DNA of 64,000 bases from JADKAC01 sp964492065 (GTDB lineage Bacteria > Bacteroidota > Bacteroidia > Chitinophagales > BACL12). The stretch is taken from NCBI GenBank assembly GCA_964492065.1, contig CAZBHH010000001.1, forward strand, positions 256,351-320,350, in the 5' to 3' direction. The notes beneath the pieces are model-generated. The model saw nothing but the letters and a program-made list of their open reading frames with translations, was not told the DNA's origin and made no database searches. Below are positions 8,454 to 17,105 of the stretch, one piece after another (position 1 is the stretch's first letter; each line of letters starts with the position of its first letter). A program made the translations under genes and the position numbers.

Positions 8454-9005
8454 TCAACTGCGGTTATAGTTAATTTTTAACTCGCGGGTGGCCTTTTTCA
8501 AATCGCCTTCCGCCCCTATCGCATTCCAGAATGCCGGAAATTCCTTTTCGATTTTCTCCAGGTGCATCACCATAGTATGCGTCTTGTTTTTCAGAAACAT
8601 CCGGATATTGGTATTTACGGTGTCCACGTAGAAGCTGCAGATACGCACCTTATCCTTCCCGGTTAGAAATAGGGTGGGCGTAAATAAAATTCCCTCGCTA
8701 AATGCCCTGATAATGCTGCCCTTATTCTTCCAGCGCCGGTTAAAGCTATCAATAGTGGCTTCCCTGTTGCGCAGCAGATGGACATAAAAGGCATTATCGC
8801 CGTACATATCTTCTATGGCGCCCAGGAACCAGGCAAGCCGGTTATCGGCCTCAATATGATTTTCCGGAAAGACAATCCGGTCATCACCTGTCCGTTTTGA
8901 CCTACTTTCATGGCCACTGGTATAGTTGGTTATGTGTTTGCATGCTTTTATGAAGGTGGAGGAACCGCTTCTACCGGTACAAAGGATAAATACTTGCATT
9001 ACCAT
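8454..9005 (-). CDS. Sulfotransferase-like P-loop protein
   Basis: About 183 aa from the methionine at 9005. The N-terminus is VFILCTGRSGSSTF, the 5'-phosphosulfate-binding loop of PAPS-dependent sulfotransferases. A second region, YVHLLRNREATIDSFNRRW, resembles the 3'-phosphate-binding segment (R...S). This supports a sulfotransferase fold, but the acceptor substrate is unknown. An upstream ATG at 9053 would add a hydrophobic stretch, but the P-loop usually lies at the extreme N-terminus, so 9005 is preferred. The gene stands alone, convergent with moaCB and divergent from fhs. Confidence 0.65.
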   Translation of the reverse strand: MVMQVFILCTGRSGSSTFIKACKHITNYTSGHESRSKRTGDDRIVFPENHIEADNRLAWFLGAIEDMYGDNAFYVHLLRNREATIDSFNRRWKNKGSIIRAFSEGILFTPTLFLTGKDKVRICSFYVDTVNTNIRMFLKNKTHTMVMHLEKIEKEFPAFWNAIGAEGDLKKATRELKINYNRS

Positions 9006-9111
9006 TCTACAATTGAGGTTTGTAAAATAAAAAAAAAGAATTGCTCTTACCAAAATTTTGCGGAGGTGTACAATTGAGGCTCTTTCATTTACATGGAAAA
9101 ACAGGAATCAT

Positions 9112-9119
9112 TACATTTG
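9112..9119 (+). promoter_or_regulatory. fhs promoter -7 element
   Basis: TACATTTG matches TAnnTTTG and predicts transcription start near 9126, 13 bases before the ATG at 9139. It lies inside the longer open frame that begins at 9058, which argues for the later start. Confidence 0.55.
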
Positions 9120-9138
9120 TCGCAAACAATTAATTGCA

Positions 9139-10815
9139 ATGAGCCCATTTCCTACGGATATTGAAATAGCGCAGAGTGCTGCTATTCAACCTATCGCTTC
9201 GATAGCAGCCAAACTCGGCATCAACAGCGACGACCTCGATTTTTACGGCAAATACAAAGCGAAACTTCCGCTCTCATTTATAGATGAAGAAAAAATCAAA
9301 AAGTCCAAACTCATCCTGGTAACGGCAATTAATCCCACACCTGCCGGCGAAGGCAAGACCACGGTATGTATCGGTCTGAATGAAGGGTTGAATAAAATAG
9401 GGAAAAAAGCGGTAGTGGTATTGCGTGAGCCCTCGTTGGGGCCGGTATTCGGAATGAAAGGCGGCGCCGCAGGCGGCGGATATACCCAGGTAATACCCAT
9501 GGAGGATATCAACCTGCATTTCACCGGTGATTTTGCAGCGGTAGAAAAGGCGAACAACCTGTTAAGTGCACTTATCGACAATAACTTAAATAATAAAGTC
9601 AACCTCGGGATCGACCCTCGCACCATTAAATGGAAACGGGTTATGGATATGAACGACCGGTCGCTGCGCCATATCGTAATCGGCCTGGGCGGAACGACCA
9701 ATGGCATTCCGAGAGAAGACGGTTTCAATATAACTCCGGCATCGGAGGTAATGGCCATATTATGTATGTCCACCAGCTTTGCCGATTTGAAAAAACGGCT
9801 GGGAGATATTTATATCGGGCAGACCTTTGATAAAAAACCGGTATTTGCCCGCGACCTGAAAGCCGGCGGCGCTATGGCCTTGTTGTTAAAGGATGCCATA
9901 AAGCCCAACCTGGTGCAGACGCTGGAAGGCAATCCCGCGATAATTCACGGGGGGCCGTTTGCAAATATTGCCCAGGGAACAAACACCATCCTGGCGACCA
10001 AAATGGGGCTCAGCCTGTGCGATTACGTAGTTACGGAAGCCGGATTCGGCGCCGACTTGGGAGCCGAGAAATTTATGGATATCAAGTGCGGTTATGCCGG
10101 TTTCGGCCCGGATGCCATTGTGATAATCGCAACAATTCGGGCTTTGCGGCATCACGGCGGAGCAAAGAAGGACGAGTACAATACGGCCAGCATAGAACGG
10201 GTGCGCAAGGGCATGGAAAACCTGGAAAAACATATTGAAAATTGCAAGAAATTCGGCCTGTTACCCGTGGTGGCCATCAATAGTTTCCCGACAGATTCCG
10301 CCGAAGAGGTGCAACTGGTAATCGACCGCTGCGCCGAACTCGGCGTGAAGGCAGTGGTGAGCGACGGATTTGCCAAAGGCGGCGCCGGTGCAACTCAATT
10401 TGCCCAGGCGGTTGTCGAAAATATCGACAGCGGAGTAAACCACTTTAAAAAGTTATACGACTGGGCATTACCGGTTGAGGAAAAAATCAAGACGATTGCA
10501 ACGGAAATTTACGGGGCCGACGGCGTCGAGTATTCCTCTGCTGCAAAATCGCAATTAAAGATGATCAAGGAGTTAGGGTTCGACCATATGCCCGTCTGCA
10601 TGGCAAAAACTCAAAAATCGCTGAGCGATAATGAAAAACTTACCGGCCGGCCAAGAAACTTCACCATTACCGTCCGCGAGTTTGAATTTGCCGCCGGCGC
10701 CGGATTCGTAATTCCAATTCTCGGCGATATGATGCGCATGCCGGGGCTGCCCGCTATCCCCGCCTCCGAAGGCATGGACATCGACGACAACGGTAAGATA
10801 ACCGGCCTGCAGTAA
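9139..10815 (+). CDS. fhs: Formate-tetrahydrofolate ligase
   Basis: ATP-dependent synthesis of 10-formyl-tetrahydrofolate from formate, a one-carbon donor for purines and formyl-Met-tRNA. The 558-aa length is standard. Signature regions include the ATP loop TPAGEGKTT, REPSLGPVFGMKGGAAGGGY and PEEAFGADLG-like VTEAGFGADLGAEKF. Start 9139 is chosen because residues 1-27 of the longer frame do not look like the family and the -7 element falls inside them. Cytoplasmic and monocistronic. Confidence 0.96.
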   Translation: MSPFPTDIEIAQSAAIQPIASIAAKLGINSDDLDFYGKYKAKLPLSFIDEEKIKKSKLILVTAINPTPAGEGKTTVCIGLNEGLNKIGKKAVVVLREPSLGPVFGMKGGAAGGGYTQVIPMEDINLHFTGDFAAVEKANNLLSALIDNNLNNKVNLGIDPRTIKWKRVMDMNDRSLRHIVIGLGGTTNGIPREDGFNITPASEVMAILCMSTSFADLKKRLGDIYIGQTFDKKPVFARDLKAGGAMALLLKDAIKPNLVQTLEGNPAIIHGGPFANIAQGTNTILATKMGLSLCDYVVTEAGFGADLGAEKFMDIKCGYAGFGPDAIVIIATIRALRHHGGAKKDEYNTASIERVRKGMENLEKHIENCKKFGLLPVVAINSFPTDSAEEVQLVIDRCAELGVKAVVSDGFAKGGAGATQFAQAVVENIDSGVNHFKKLYDWALPVEEKIKTIATEIYGADGVEYSSAAKSQLKMIKELGFDHMPVCMAKTQKSLSDNEKLTGRPRNFTITVREFEFAAGAGFVIPILGDMMRMPGLPAIPASEGMDIDDNGKITGLQ

Positions 10816-10913
10816 TCAGTGAATCATGCGAGGTAGCTTTCCCGTTGCAGGTGAAAAATGCGCATAGGGGCAGGGTGTGTAATATAATCTGGTATAAATC
10901 CAAAGCGTTATTA

Positions 10914-10921
10914 TACCTTTG
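10914..10921 (+). promoter_or_regulatory. Promoter -7 element of the SPOR-M20 gene pair
   Basis: TACCTTTG matches TAnnTTTG; predicted transcription start near 10928 favours the ATG at 10946 over the one at 10937. Confidence 0.45.
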
Positions 10922-10945
10922 AATGAACGGATTTAAATGTATTCC

Positions 10946-11332
10946 ATGCGCATTGCTTTGATATGTATAATACTTTGCTGTTACAGTGCGATACAGGCAC
11001 AGTCGGGCAATATCGTTATTCACGACAATGCCGGCGCCAACGCATTGGTAGAGAAATATATCCTGTTTAATACGACGCACAACAAACTTCCCGGATGGCG
11101 GATTCAAATCCTTTCGACCCCGCAGTTGAGCGAAGCAAAAAAAGAAAAGGGAAAGCTGATACAACAATTTTTGGAAATGCATGCCACTATCATTTTTGAG
11201 GCGCCCAATTACAAAGTGCGTGTAGGTGATTACCGCAACAGAATAGATGCCACCCGCGACTTACAGGAATTGATTCTCTATTATCCCAATGCATTTATTT
11301 GCAAAGACCTGGTGGATGTGAAACGATTATGA
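10946..11332 (+). CDS. Exported SPOR-domain protein
   Basis: 128-aa protein with an N-terminal signal peptide ending near AIQAQ and a C-terminal SPOR-like domain: GWRIQIL, then YKVRVGDYRNRIDATRDLQEL, the two-strand pattern of SPOR repeats. SPOR domains bind denuded peptidoglycan glycans, so a periplasmic wall-associated role is likely, but the exact function is not known. An ATG at 10937 is also possible. Its stop codon overlaps the ATG of the M20 gene (TATGA), which points to one transcript. Confidence 0.75.
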   Translation: MRIALICIILCCYSAIQAQSGNIVIHDNAGANALVEKYILFNTTHNKLPGWRIQILSTPQLSEAKKEKGKLIQQFLEMHATIIFEAPNYKVRVGDYRNRIDATRDLQELILYYPNAFICKDLVDVKRL

Positions 11333-12516
11333 ACCAGATAAAAAATCAAATCCAGCAATTAGCTGCCTCCTATTTTGAAGAAATCCGCAGCATCCGCCGG
11401 CACCTGCACGCTCATCCCGAATTGAGTTTTGAAGAGTACAACACCGCCGCTTTTGTCGCAGAAAAGCTTTCGGAGTTTGGAATTCCATTTACGGGCGGCG
11501 TGGCCAAAACCGGCATCCTCGCAATCGTGGAAGGTAAGGCGACGGGAAAGACGATTGCGCTGCGTGCGGATATGGATGCCCTGCCTATCACCGAAAGCAA
11601 TGCGGTGGAATACCGGTCGCAAAATACCGGCGTGATGCATGCCTGCGGCCACGATGTGCATACCGCCTGCCTGTTAGGAGCGGGAAAAATATTAAACACA
11701 TTAAAACATACGTTTAATGGGACCATTAAATTGGTGTTTCAACCATCCGAAGAACGCATGCCCAGCGGAGCACAGGCGATGATCCGCGAAGGCGTATTGG
11801 AAAATCCGGATGTGGATTTAATGTTCGGTCAACATGTCTTTACGCCGTATAAAGTAGGCACCCTTGCATTTTGCCCCGGCAAAATGATGGCATCCACCGA
11901 TGAGTTATACATCACTATAACCGGCAAAGGCGGTCATGCAGCCTACCCGCATCAGTTGGTTGACCCGGTGGTAATCGCAGCCCAGGTTATTACGGCTTTG
12001 CAACAATTGATCAGCCGAGCGATTTCACCCACCGACAGCGCTGTAATCAGTATTGGAAAGGTAATCGCCAACGGCGCAACGAACGTGATACCCGACGATG
12101 TACAAATGGAAGGCACCTTGCGGACAATGGATGAAAAGGTGCGACAATTATTACACGAAAAAATTACCGGTACAATACAAGGCATGGCAGGTGCGATGGG
12201 CGCCCGTGCCGATATCCAAATAAAAATCGGCTACCCCTCGCTGGTAAATGATATCGGGCTCACCCACCGAAGCATCGCCAATGCAAAAGAATATTTAGGC
12301 GACGCAAATGTGTTTATCGCCGAGCCGCGAATGGGCGCCGAGGATTTTGCCTTTTATGCACAGCAAGTCCCCGCCTGTTTCTACCGCCTGGGAACCGGCA
12401 ACCCCGAAAAGGGAATTACCTCCAACATTCATACACCGACATTTGATATTGACGAGGAGGCTTTAATTACAGGTATGGGATTTATGGCGTATAACGCATT
12501 GATGGCTCTGGGTTAA
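11329..12516 (+). CDS. M20-family metal-dependent amidohydrolase
   Basis: 395-aa hydrolase of the M20D group (IAA-amino acid, N-acyl-amino acid or hippurate hydrolases). Metal-binding motifs are visible: MHACGHDVHT, FQPSEE and EPRMGAEDFAFY, with a lid domain between about 185 and 295 (GKGGHAAYPHQ). The substrate cannot be read from the sequence; amide-linked N-acyl amino acids are the family norm. The ATG at 11329 overlaps the upstream stop and is preferred to the frame-extending ATG at 11299. No signal peptide is seen, so it is probably cytoplasmic. Confidence 0.9.
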   Translation: MNQIKNQIQQLAASYFEEIRSIRRHLHAHPELSFEEYNTAAFVAEKLSEFGIPFTGGVAKTGILAIVEGKATGKTIALRADMDALPITESNAVEYRSQNTGVMHACGHDVHTACLLGAGKILNTLKHTFNGTIKLVFQPSEERMPSGAQAMIREGVLENPDVDLMFGQHVFTPYKVGTLAFCPGKMMASTDELYITITGKGGHAAYPHQLVDPVVIAAQVITALQQLISRAISPTDSAVISIGKVIANGATNVIPDDVQMEGTLRTMDEKVRQLLHEKITGTIQGMAGAMGARADIQIKIGYPSLVNDIGLTHRSIANAKEYLGDANVFIAEPRMGAEDFAFYAQQVPACFYRLGTGNPEKGITSNIHTPTFDIDEEALITGMGFMAYNALMALG

Positions 12517-12600
12517 TACCCGCAGAAACCGGAATTACACATCCCGGCCATATCTAAACCGGGAAACAGCAGGGAGGTGTGCAGCTATTGGATACATCAT

Positions 12601-12972
12601 TTATACCCAGTACGCATACCCTAAGGGTGGCTGATACCCGAATACCTCCTGGAGCACATAGGCAAAAGTTCCCAGAACGACATACAAATAACTGCGCACA
12701 AATACCTTTAAGGGTTTTCTCGGGAAATAGATATTGAACTTTTCCAGCAAATAAGCATAGAAGGTAAAATCCTTGTCTTCCTCGATATTATGCGCCGCAT
12801 TCATCAGGCAACGGTTAAAAAACACGAACTGCAGCAATACAATGCCATAGGCTATCCACATTACCCACCAGTCAACGAGAAAGGGCCCCACCCACGACAA
12901 AATGGTTACCGAAAGGTGCACGTAAAACATGGTATTGATCTGAGTGGGTATCGGCTGGCGTTGATTCTCCAT
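12601..12972 (-). CDS. Small integral membrane protein, unknown function
   Basis: 123-aa protein with about three hydrophobic segments (LSVTILSWVGPFLVDWWVMW, IAYGIVLLQFVFF, YLYVVLGTFAYVLQEVFG) and a polar loop with EEDKDFTFYAYLLEKF between them. I do not recognise the family. Good continuous coding character and an unobstructed gap on both sides support a real gene. It stands alone between the M20 gene (convergent) and the response regulator (divergent). Confidence 0.6.
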   Translation of the reverse strand: MENQRQPIPTQINTMFYVHLSVTILSWVGPFLVDWWVMWIAYGIVLLQFVFFNRCLMNAAHNIEEDKDFTFYAYLLEKFNIYFPRKPLKVFVRSYLYVVLGTFAYVLQEVFGYQPPLGYAYWV

Positions 12973-13147
12973 TGTGCTAAAATACTAATACAATTCTGAA
13001 CTTCATTCAAAATCATTTAAAATGACTTAAATCAATTATAAAAAAAAAGGTCACTGTTTAACATTATATTTGAAAATTCCCCCGGCAAATTAACAATTGT
13101 TATCTTAAAATTTAAATTGTATTTACACGTTGCATTTTAATCCAAAA

Positions 13148-13155
13148 TATTTTTG
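13148..13155 (+). promoter_or_regulatory. Response regulator promoter -7 element
   Basis: TATTTTTG matches TAnnTTTG and puts transcription start near 13162, a 12-base leader before the GTG. A second match, TATATTTG at 13065-13072, lies further upstream in the same AT-rich gap. Confidence 0.45.
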
Positions 13156-13173
13156 CGTTGATAAAAGCTTTAA

Positions 13174-13926
13174 GTGCTTAAACCAATTGAAATTACTTAT
13201 CCTTTTAACCGTAAAACGTTGGAATCAACCTTAAGCAACATTAAAATATTATATGTAGAAGATGATGAAACCCTCGCATTTGTAACTATTGACAATCTCA
13301 GCAGGAAGGGTTATATCATCACGCATTGCAAAGATGGATTAGAGGCAATTAAGACATTTCAGTCTGAAAAATTCGACCTGTGTATTCTGGATATCATGTT
13401 GCCGCAGATCGACGGTTACGCCGTAGCTCAGATCATTCGCAACACAAATGAAACCATCCCGATAATATTTCTTTCAGCAAAATCAACGCTGGATGACAAG
13501 CTGCTGGCATTGCGCACCGGCGGCGATGATTTTTTGTACAAGCCTTTCAGCATGAATGAGCTGATCATGCGCATACAGGTGTTTTTGCGCCGCAGCGGCG
13601 AAAAAAATAAAAAGGCAAAGCTAACCGACGAGGTACTGCAAATCGGTGAATTCAAATTCAATCCCGCATTGCGTCAAGTGTCAATCAATCAACAAATAAA
13701 AACATTGAGCAACGGCGAATCGAAGTTGTTGTACTTACTCGCTTCCAATATCAATAATATCGTGTACAAGGAAGACATCCGGGCGCAAAATGAAATCAAC
13801 GGCCGCTTCTCATCCAAGAGTTTAAATACCAATATTTCAAAACTCAGACGGCTGTTGGAGACAAACCCCAAAATAACGATTGAAAACGTGCGTGAAATCG
13901 GTTTCCGGTTGCGGGTGATTGACTAA
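13174..13926 (+). CDS. OmpR-family response regulator (orphan)
   Basis: 250-aa two-component regulator. The receiver domain (about 24-140) has the acidic pair E29/D30-D31, phospho-acceptor D73 (LCILDIMLP), the switch serine in FLSAKS and the conserved lysine in FLYKPF. The C-terminal winged helix (about 150-250) ends in VREIGFRLRV, with GFRL in place of the usual GYRL. The frame opens with GTG at 13174 and has no early in-frame ATG, so the exact start is uncertain. No histidine kinase is adjacent. It ends 7 bases from the nosY stop, convergent with the nos operon; control of nos by this protein is possible but unsupported. Confidence 0.88.
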   Translation: MLKPIEITYPFNRKTLESTLSNIKILYVEDDETLAFVTIDNLSRKGYIITHCKDGLEAIKTFQSEKFDLCILDIMLPQIDGYAVAQIIRNTNETIPIIFLSAKSTLDDKLLALRTGGDDFLYKPFSMNELIMRIQVFLRRSGEKNKKAKLTDEVLQIGEFKFNPALRQVSINQQIKTLSNGESKLLYLLASNINNIVYKEDIRAQNEINGRFSSKSLNTNISKLRRLLETNPKITIENVREIGFRLRVID

Positions 13927-13932
13927 GAAGAA

Positions 13933-14700
13933 TTACAAATCCTTGCGCATGAAGATGCGCCTCGCCACAATAGCGGGAATTGCAATCCAAATAAATAATA
14001 TTCCCGCCGAAAGCAACATCCCCAAATTGCTGCCGAAGAATTTATTGTATAGTGCGCCCGTATAACCCATCAATGCAGACAAGTCTAATTGGAGAAGCAC
14101 CAAAATCCTGGAAAGATCTACGGGGTTTAGCGCCGTCAGGATGAGAATGGGCTGTTCCAGCGGATAATCGGAAAAGCTGAAAACGATCCACAACAACAAT
14201 CCATCGTAAATCAGCGCAAAGAAAAACCACAGTAGAATAGACATGCCAATGCCCCTTGATTTATCCCGTGCAATAACCGAAGTGAGAACAGCCAGGCTGA
14301 TGAATACCAGTGTCAGCAACAGGGCAGATATCACCAACAATCCGCCTGCCCACACCGGGAAATACATTAATACCGGTATGCCGATTCCGATAACGACCGC
14401 AGCGCACATGGCGATGGACAAGCTGAAAAACTGGCCCAGGATAATTGTACTGCGCTTTACGGGTTGTGCGAGCAGCAATTCCGTAAACTCAGAAGCATTG
14501 TATTGGTGAATGGTTGAGAAAATGATACTCACCATCGGCAAAACGATCAACACTATATTCAACAGACTCATCACTCCCTTCACGGGGTTTACATCGAGGT
14601 TAAAAAAGCTGACCGAGACTAAAAATAAAAATACGGTATAGGAAACCACCACCCGGTTGCGCAGAATATCGTGCAGATTGTATTTAATAATATTGATCAT
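13933..14700 (-). CDS. nosY: Nos ABC transporter permease NosY
   Basis: Membrane component of the NosDFY system that matures the copper centre of nitrous oxide reductase. The 255-aa protein has about six hydrophobic segments and the ABC-2-type pattern SEFTELLLAQPVKRSTIILGQF, which is typical for NosY. Its start overlaps the nosF stop by 4 bases, and it ends the seven-gene leftward operon. Confidence 0.9.
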   Translation of the reverse strand: MINIIKYNLHDILRNRVVVSYTVFLFLVSVSFFNLDVNPVKGVMSLLNIVLIVLPMVSIIFSTIHQYNASEFTELLLAQPVKRSTIILGQFFSLSIAMCAAVVIGIGIPVLMYFPVWAGGLLVISALLLTLVFISLAVLTSVIARDKSRGIGMSILLWFFFALIYDGLLLWIVFSFSDYPLEQPILILTALNPVDLSRILVLLQLDLSALMGYTGALYNKFFGSNLGMLLSAGILFIWIAIPAIVARRIFMRKDL

Positions 14701-15401
14701 GATTGACGCATTACAGCCGCTATTGCTTTGTTCAATGATTGTTCGCCGGTTTCGCTCCGCAGTGTTTCCATCGACTTATAAAATTTAATCCTGCCCTCGA
14801 CGATAAATAAAATATCGGTTGTAAATTCTTCCAAATCGCTCAGGATGTGCGAGGTTATCAGGATCAGTTTGCCTGCGGCTTTTTCCTGTAATATTTTTTG
14901 TTTCAGAATTTCTGCCGAAATCGGGTCCAGGCCTGCCGTCGGTTCATCCAGTATGAGTATGTCCGGATTAAACATAAAGGCGAGGCATGCGCTTACTTTT
15001 TGCCGGGTACCTCCCGACAAGGTGCGCATATATTTCGACCTTATATCGCCAATTTCAAAGGCTTCGTACAGCGTATTATCAATAGCGCCCTTGTGGCGGC
15101 GGATACTTTGCAGCATATCAAACACCTGGCCTACCCGCATATTGTCGGGATAGCGCCCAATCTGCGGCATATACCCGATATTGTCCCTATAACCGTAATC
15201 GTGGGCAATATTCTTCTTATCGAACAGAATGGTTCCGCTGTCGGGAATCACCATACCGAGCAGGCATTTTATCAGCGTGGTTTTGCCGGAGGCGTTCGGC
15301 CCGATAAAGGAAACGGCCTTGCCTTTGGCGAGTTGTAAATTGATGTCGTTCAGGACGTGCAATTTGCCGAAAGACTTATGCAGGTGTTGTATCTCAATCA
15401 T
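14697..15401 (-). CDS. nosF: Nos ABC transporter ATPase NosF
   Basis: ATP-binding subunit that powers NosDFY. The 234-aa protein has Walker A GPNASGKTT (34-42), a Q-loop in YMPQIGRYP, the ABC signature LSGGTRQK and Walker B ILILDEPTAGLD, followed by the switch histidine in ITSHIL. It overlaps nosD and nosY by 4 bases at either end, consistent with translational coupling. Confidence 0.94.
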   Translation of the reverse strand: MIEIQHLHKSFGKLHVLNDINLQLAKGKAVSFIGPNASGKTTLIKCLLGMVIPDSGTILFDKKNIAHDYGYRDNIGYMPQIGRYPDNMRVGQVFDMLQSIRRHKGAIDNTLYEAFEIGDIRSKYMRTLSGGTRQKVSACLAFMFNPDILILDEPTAGLDPISAEILKQKILQEKAAGKLILITSHILSDLEEFTTDILFIVEGRIKFYKSMETLRSETGEQSLNKAIAAVMRQS

Positions 15402-16639
15402 AACTCAATGGGTTGCATATAAGGTGTATTGTCCACCAGGTTTTCAGGTGTCAATCCGGGCAATATTTTTTCCGCCTTGTCAACAAGGTATTGCGCAAAG
15501 CTGCGATACAACATTATCGCTTCCGGAATTTTTTCCACGATTATGGCAAACAGGCTCACAGGGTGATAGGGCACGTCGCCCAATGAGTTTCTGTCCAGAT
15601 CATATCCTTCGTACTTATCCCAGTAGTTGCCGTTGAACGTATTTAATACCAGGCTTCCGTTGGTGGAAACATCGAATGAATTATTGAGAAAATTGTTTTC
15701 CTCAAACGCCACATCGGTGCAATTCGCGGTTATTATCAATGCCCATCCGTTGTCCGAAATCGAATTGCGCTGAGCCGCAATACGACTGCTTCCCTCCATG
15801 TGAATGGCTATTGAATTATCCCAAAACACATTCTCAAAAATTTCACTGTCGGTAATATCCTTCAACAACAGGCCGAAGGACGAGCTGCTCCGGTTCTTTT
15901 CAAATCTATTGTTTTGCATGCGCACCCACTTTGAGTACATCACCGCAACGCCCGCCCCGTTTTCCGAGAACGTATTGTGCAGGTATATATCATTGTTGGA
16001 GAACATAAAATGCAATCCGTAGCGGATATTTTTATAACACCTGTTATCCGAAATAATGCTGTTGGAGACAAACTCCAGGTAGATGCCGTCGCGGTTGCCC
16101 GTTATGGTATTTTTCTCTATGGTAATCGCATCGCATTTCCATAAATGAATTCCATTGCCGGAGGTGTTTTCTGTTTTGGGTGTACTCGCAATTGTATTAT
16201 TTATTATTGCGTTGCTATCGGACTTGGCGAGATAAATACTAAAGTAGTTATCGGACAATGTATTGTTCAACACTTGCACGTGTTTCACTTCCGTAAGTCG
16301 GATTGCTGCATTTTCGTGGAGATCGGAGGGTTTGGAATGTCGAATAACCCATCCCTGGATGGTTACCGAATCCGACAGCACAATAAAACCCTCGCCTTTA
16401 TAGTCGATATCCAAAACAGGTTGATTTTTACCGATAACAACCAGGGGTTTATCGATTACCACATTGTACTCACTGAAGACACCGCCATCGATAATAATAG
16501 TATCGTAGGGCGCTGCAGATGCTATCTGTTGTTGTAAAATGCCATTGGTCTTTACATCGGCCGCCTGGTCCGATGCCGGTTGTGCAGGTAGCAGACAGAC
16601 AATAATACAAATGAACGCAAAGGCAATTGTTTTTTTCAT
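15398..16639 (-). CDS. nosD: Nitrous oxide reductase maturation protein NosD
   Basis: Periplasmic right-handed beta-helix protein that passes copper to NosZ together with NosFY and NosL. The 413-aa protein has an N-terminal signal peptide (MKKTIAFAFICIIVCLLPAQP) and a long run of beta-helix coils with N-N-x-I/F ladders (VLNNTLSDN, IINNTIAS, IEKNTITGN, MQNNRFEKN). It lies 17 bases downstream of nosL and overlaps nosF. Confidence 0.93.
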   Translation of the reverse strand: MKKTIAFAFICIIVCLLPAQPASDQAADVKTNGILQQQIASAAPYDTIIIDGGVFSEYNVVIDKPLVVIGKNQPVLDIDYKGEGFIVLSDSVTIQGWVIRHSKPSDLHENAAIRLTEVKHVQVLNNTLSDNYFSIYLAKSDSNAIINNTIASTPKTENTSGNGIHLWKCDAITIEKNTITGNRDGIYLEFVSNSIISDNRCYKNIRYGLHFMFSNNDIYLHNTFSENGAGVAVMYSKWVRMQNNRFEKNRSSSSFGLLLKDITDSEIFENVFWDNSIAIHMEGSSRIAAQRNSISDNGWALIITANCTDVAFEENNFLNNSFDVSTNGSLVLNTFNGNYWDKYEGYDLDRNSLGDVPYHPVSLFAIIVEKIPEAIMLYRSFAQYLVDKAEKILPGLTPENLVDNTPYMQPIEL

Positions 16640-16656
16640 AGCGGGAATTGCCGGAA

Positions 16657-17103
16657 TTATTTAGCGGACATAGTTGTCACCTGCTCCCATTGCAAAATTT
16701 CTCCTCCCTTTTCCCGCATCACTTCTTTTAATGAAGCTTCGGATGCGAAGGCGGCAATATTTCCCCCCATCGGCGATTTAAATTCCGGGTTAAATAAAAA
16801 CGATGCCTGCGTATGTTCAACAAACTGGCCGGAAAGAAAATCTGCTATAAACATGTGCGCCGTATTATCAGAGCCCGGCATTTGTTGTTCGCGGTATTTC
16901 ACCAGGCAAAACAAATCGTCGAACTTATAGGTCTTTCCCTTGTCGGTTTGCATTTCACAACCGAACCGGGTATCGACAATAGTCATTTTGCAGAAAGCGC
17001 ATGCGTCTTCGCCGTAGGCAATTGGCACAGGCCCGGATTTGACACAACCGACCAAAAGCATTACCCCGGAAACGAGGTAAGCTATGGGTGTATATTTTTT
17101 CAT
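16657..17103 (-). CDS. nosL: Copper chaperone lipoprotein NosL
   Basis: 148-aa lipoprotein that binds Cu(I) and delivers it for assembly of the NosZ copper centre. The signal ends in the lipobox LLVGC (C20) and the copper motif ACAFCKM (C35, C38, M40) follows. The start at 17103 gives a proper lipoprotein signal; the longer frame from 17214 begins in the neighbouring gene's coding region and is rejected. It sits 2 bases after the preceding stop. Confidence 0.93.
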   Translation of the reverse strand: MKKYTPIAYLVSGVMLLVGCVKSGPVPIAYGEDACAFCKMTIVDTRFGCEMQTDKGKTYKFDDLFCLVKYREQQMPGSDNTAHMFIADFLSGQFVEHTQASFLFNPEFKSPMGGNIAAFASEASLKEVMREKGGEILQWEQVTTMSAK

Positions 17104-17105
17104 GT

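Noticed and set aside
9058..9138. N-terminal extension of fhs from an ATG at 9058
   Set aside because: The extension spans the promoter-like element and does not resemble the family; the ATG at 9139 is preferred.
12544..12565. CCCGG ... CCGGG inverted repeat between the M20 gene and the membrane protein
   Set aside because: Five-base stem, 11-base loop and no T-run; too weak for a terminator call.
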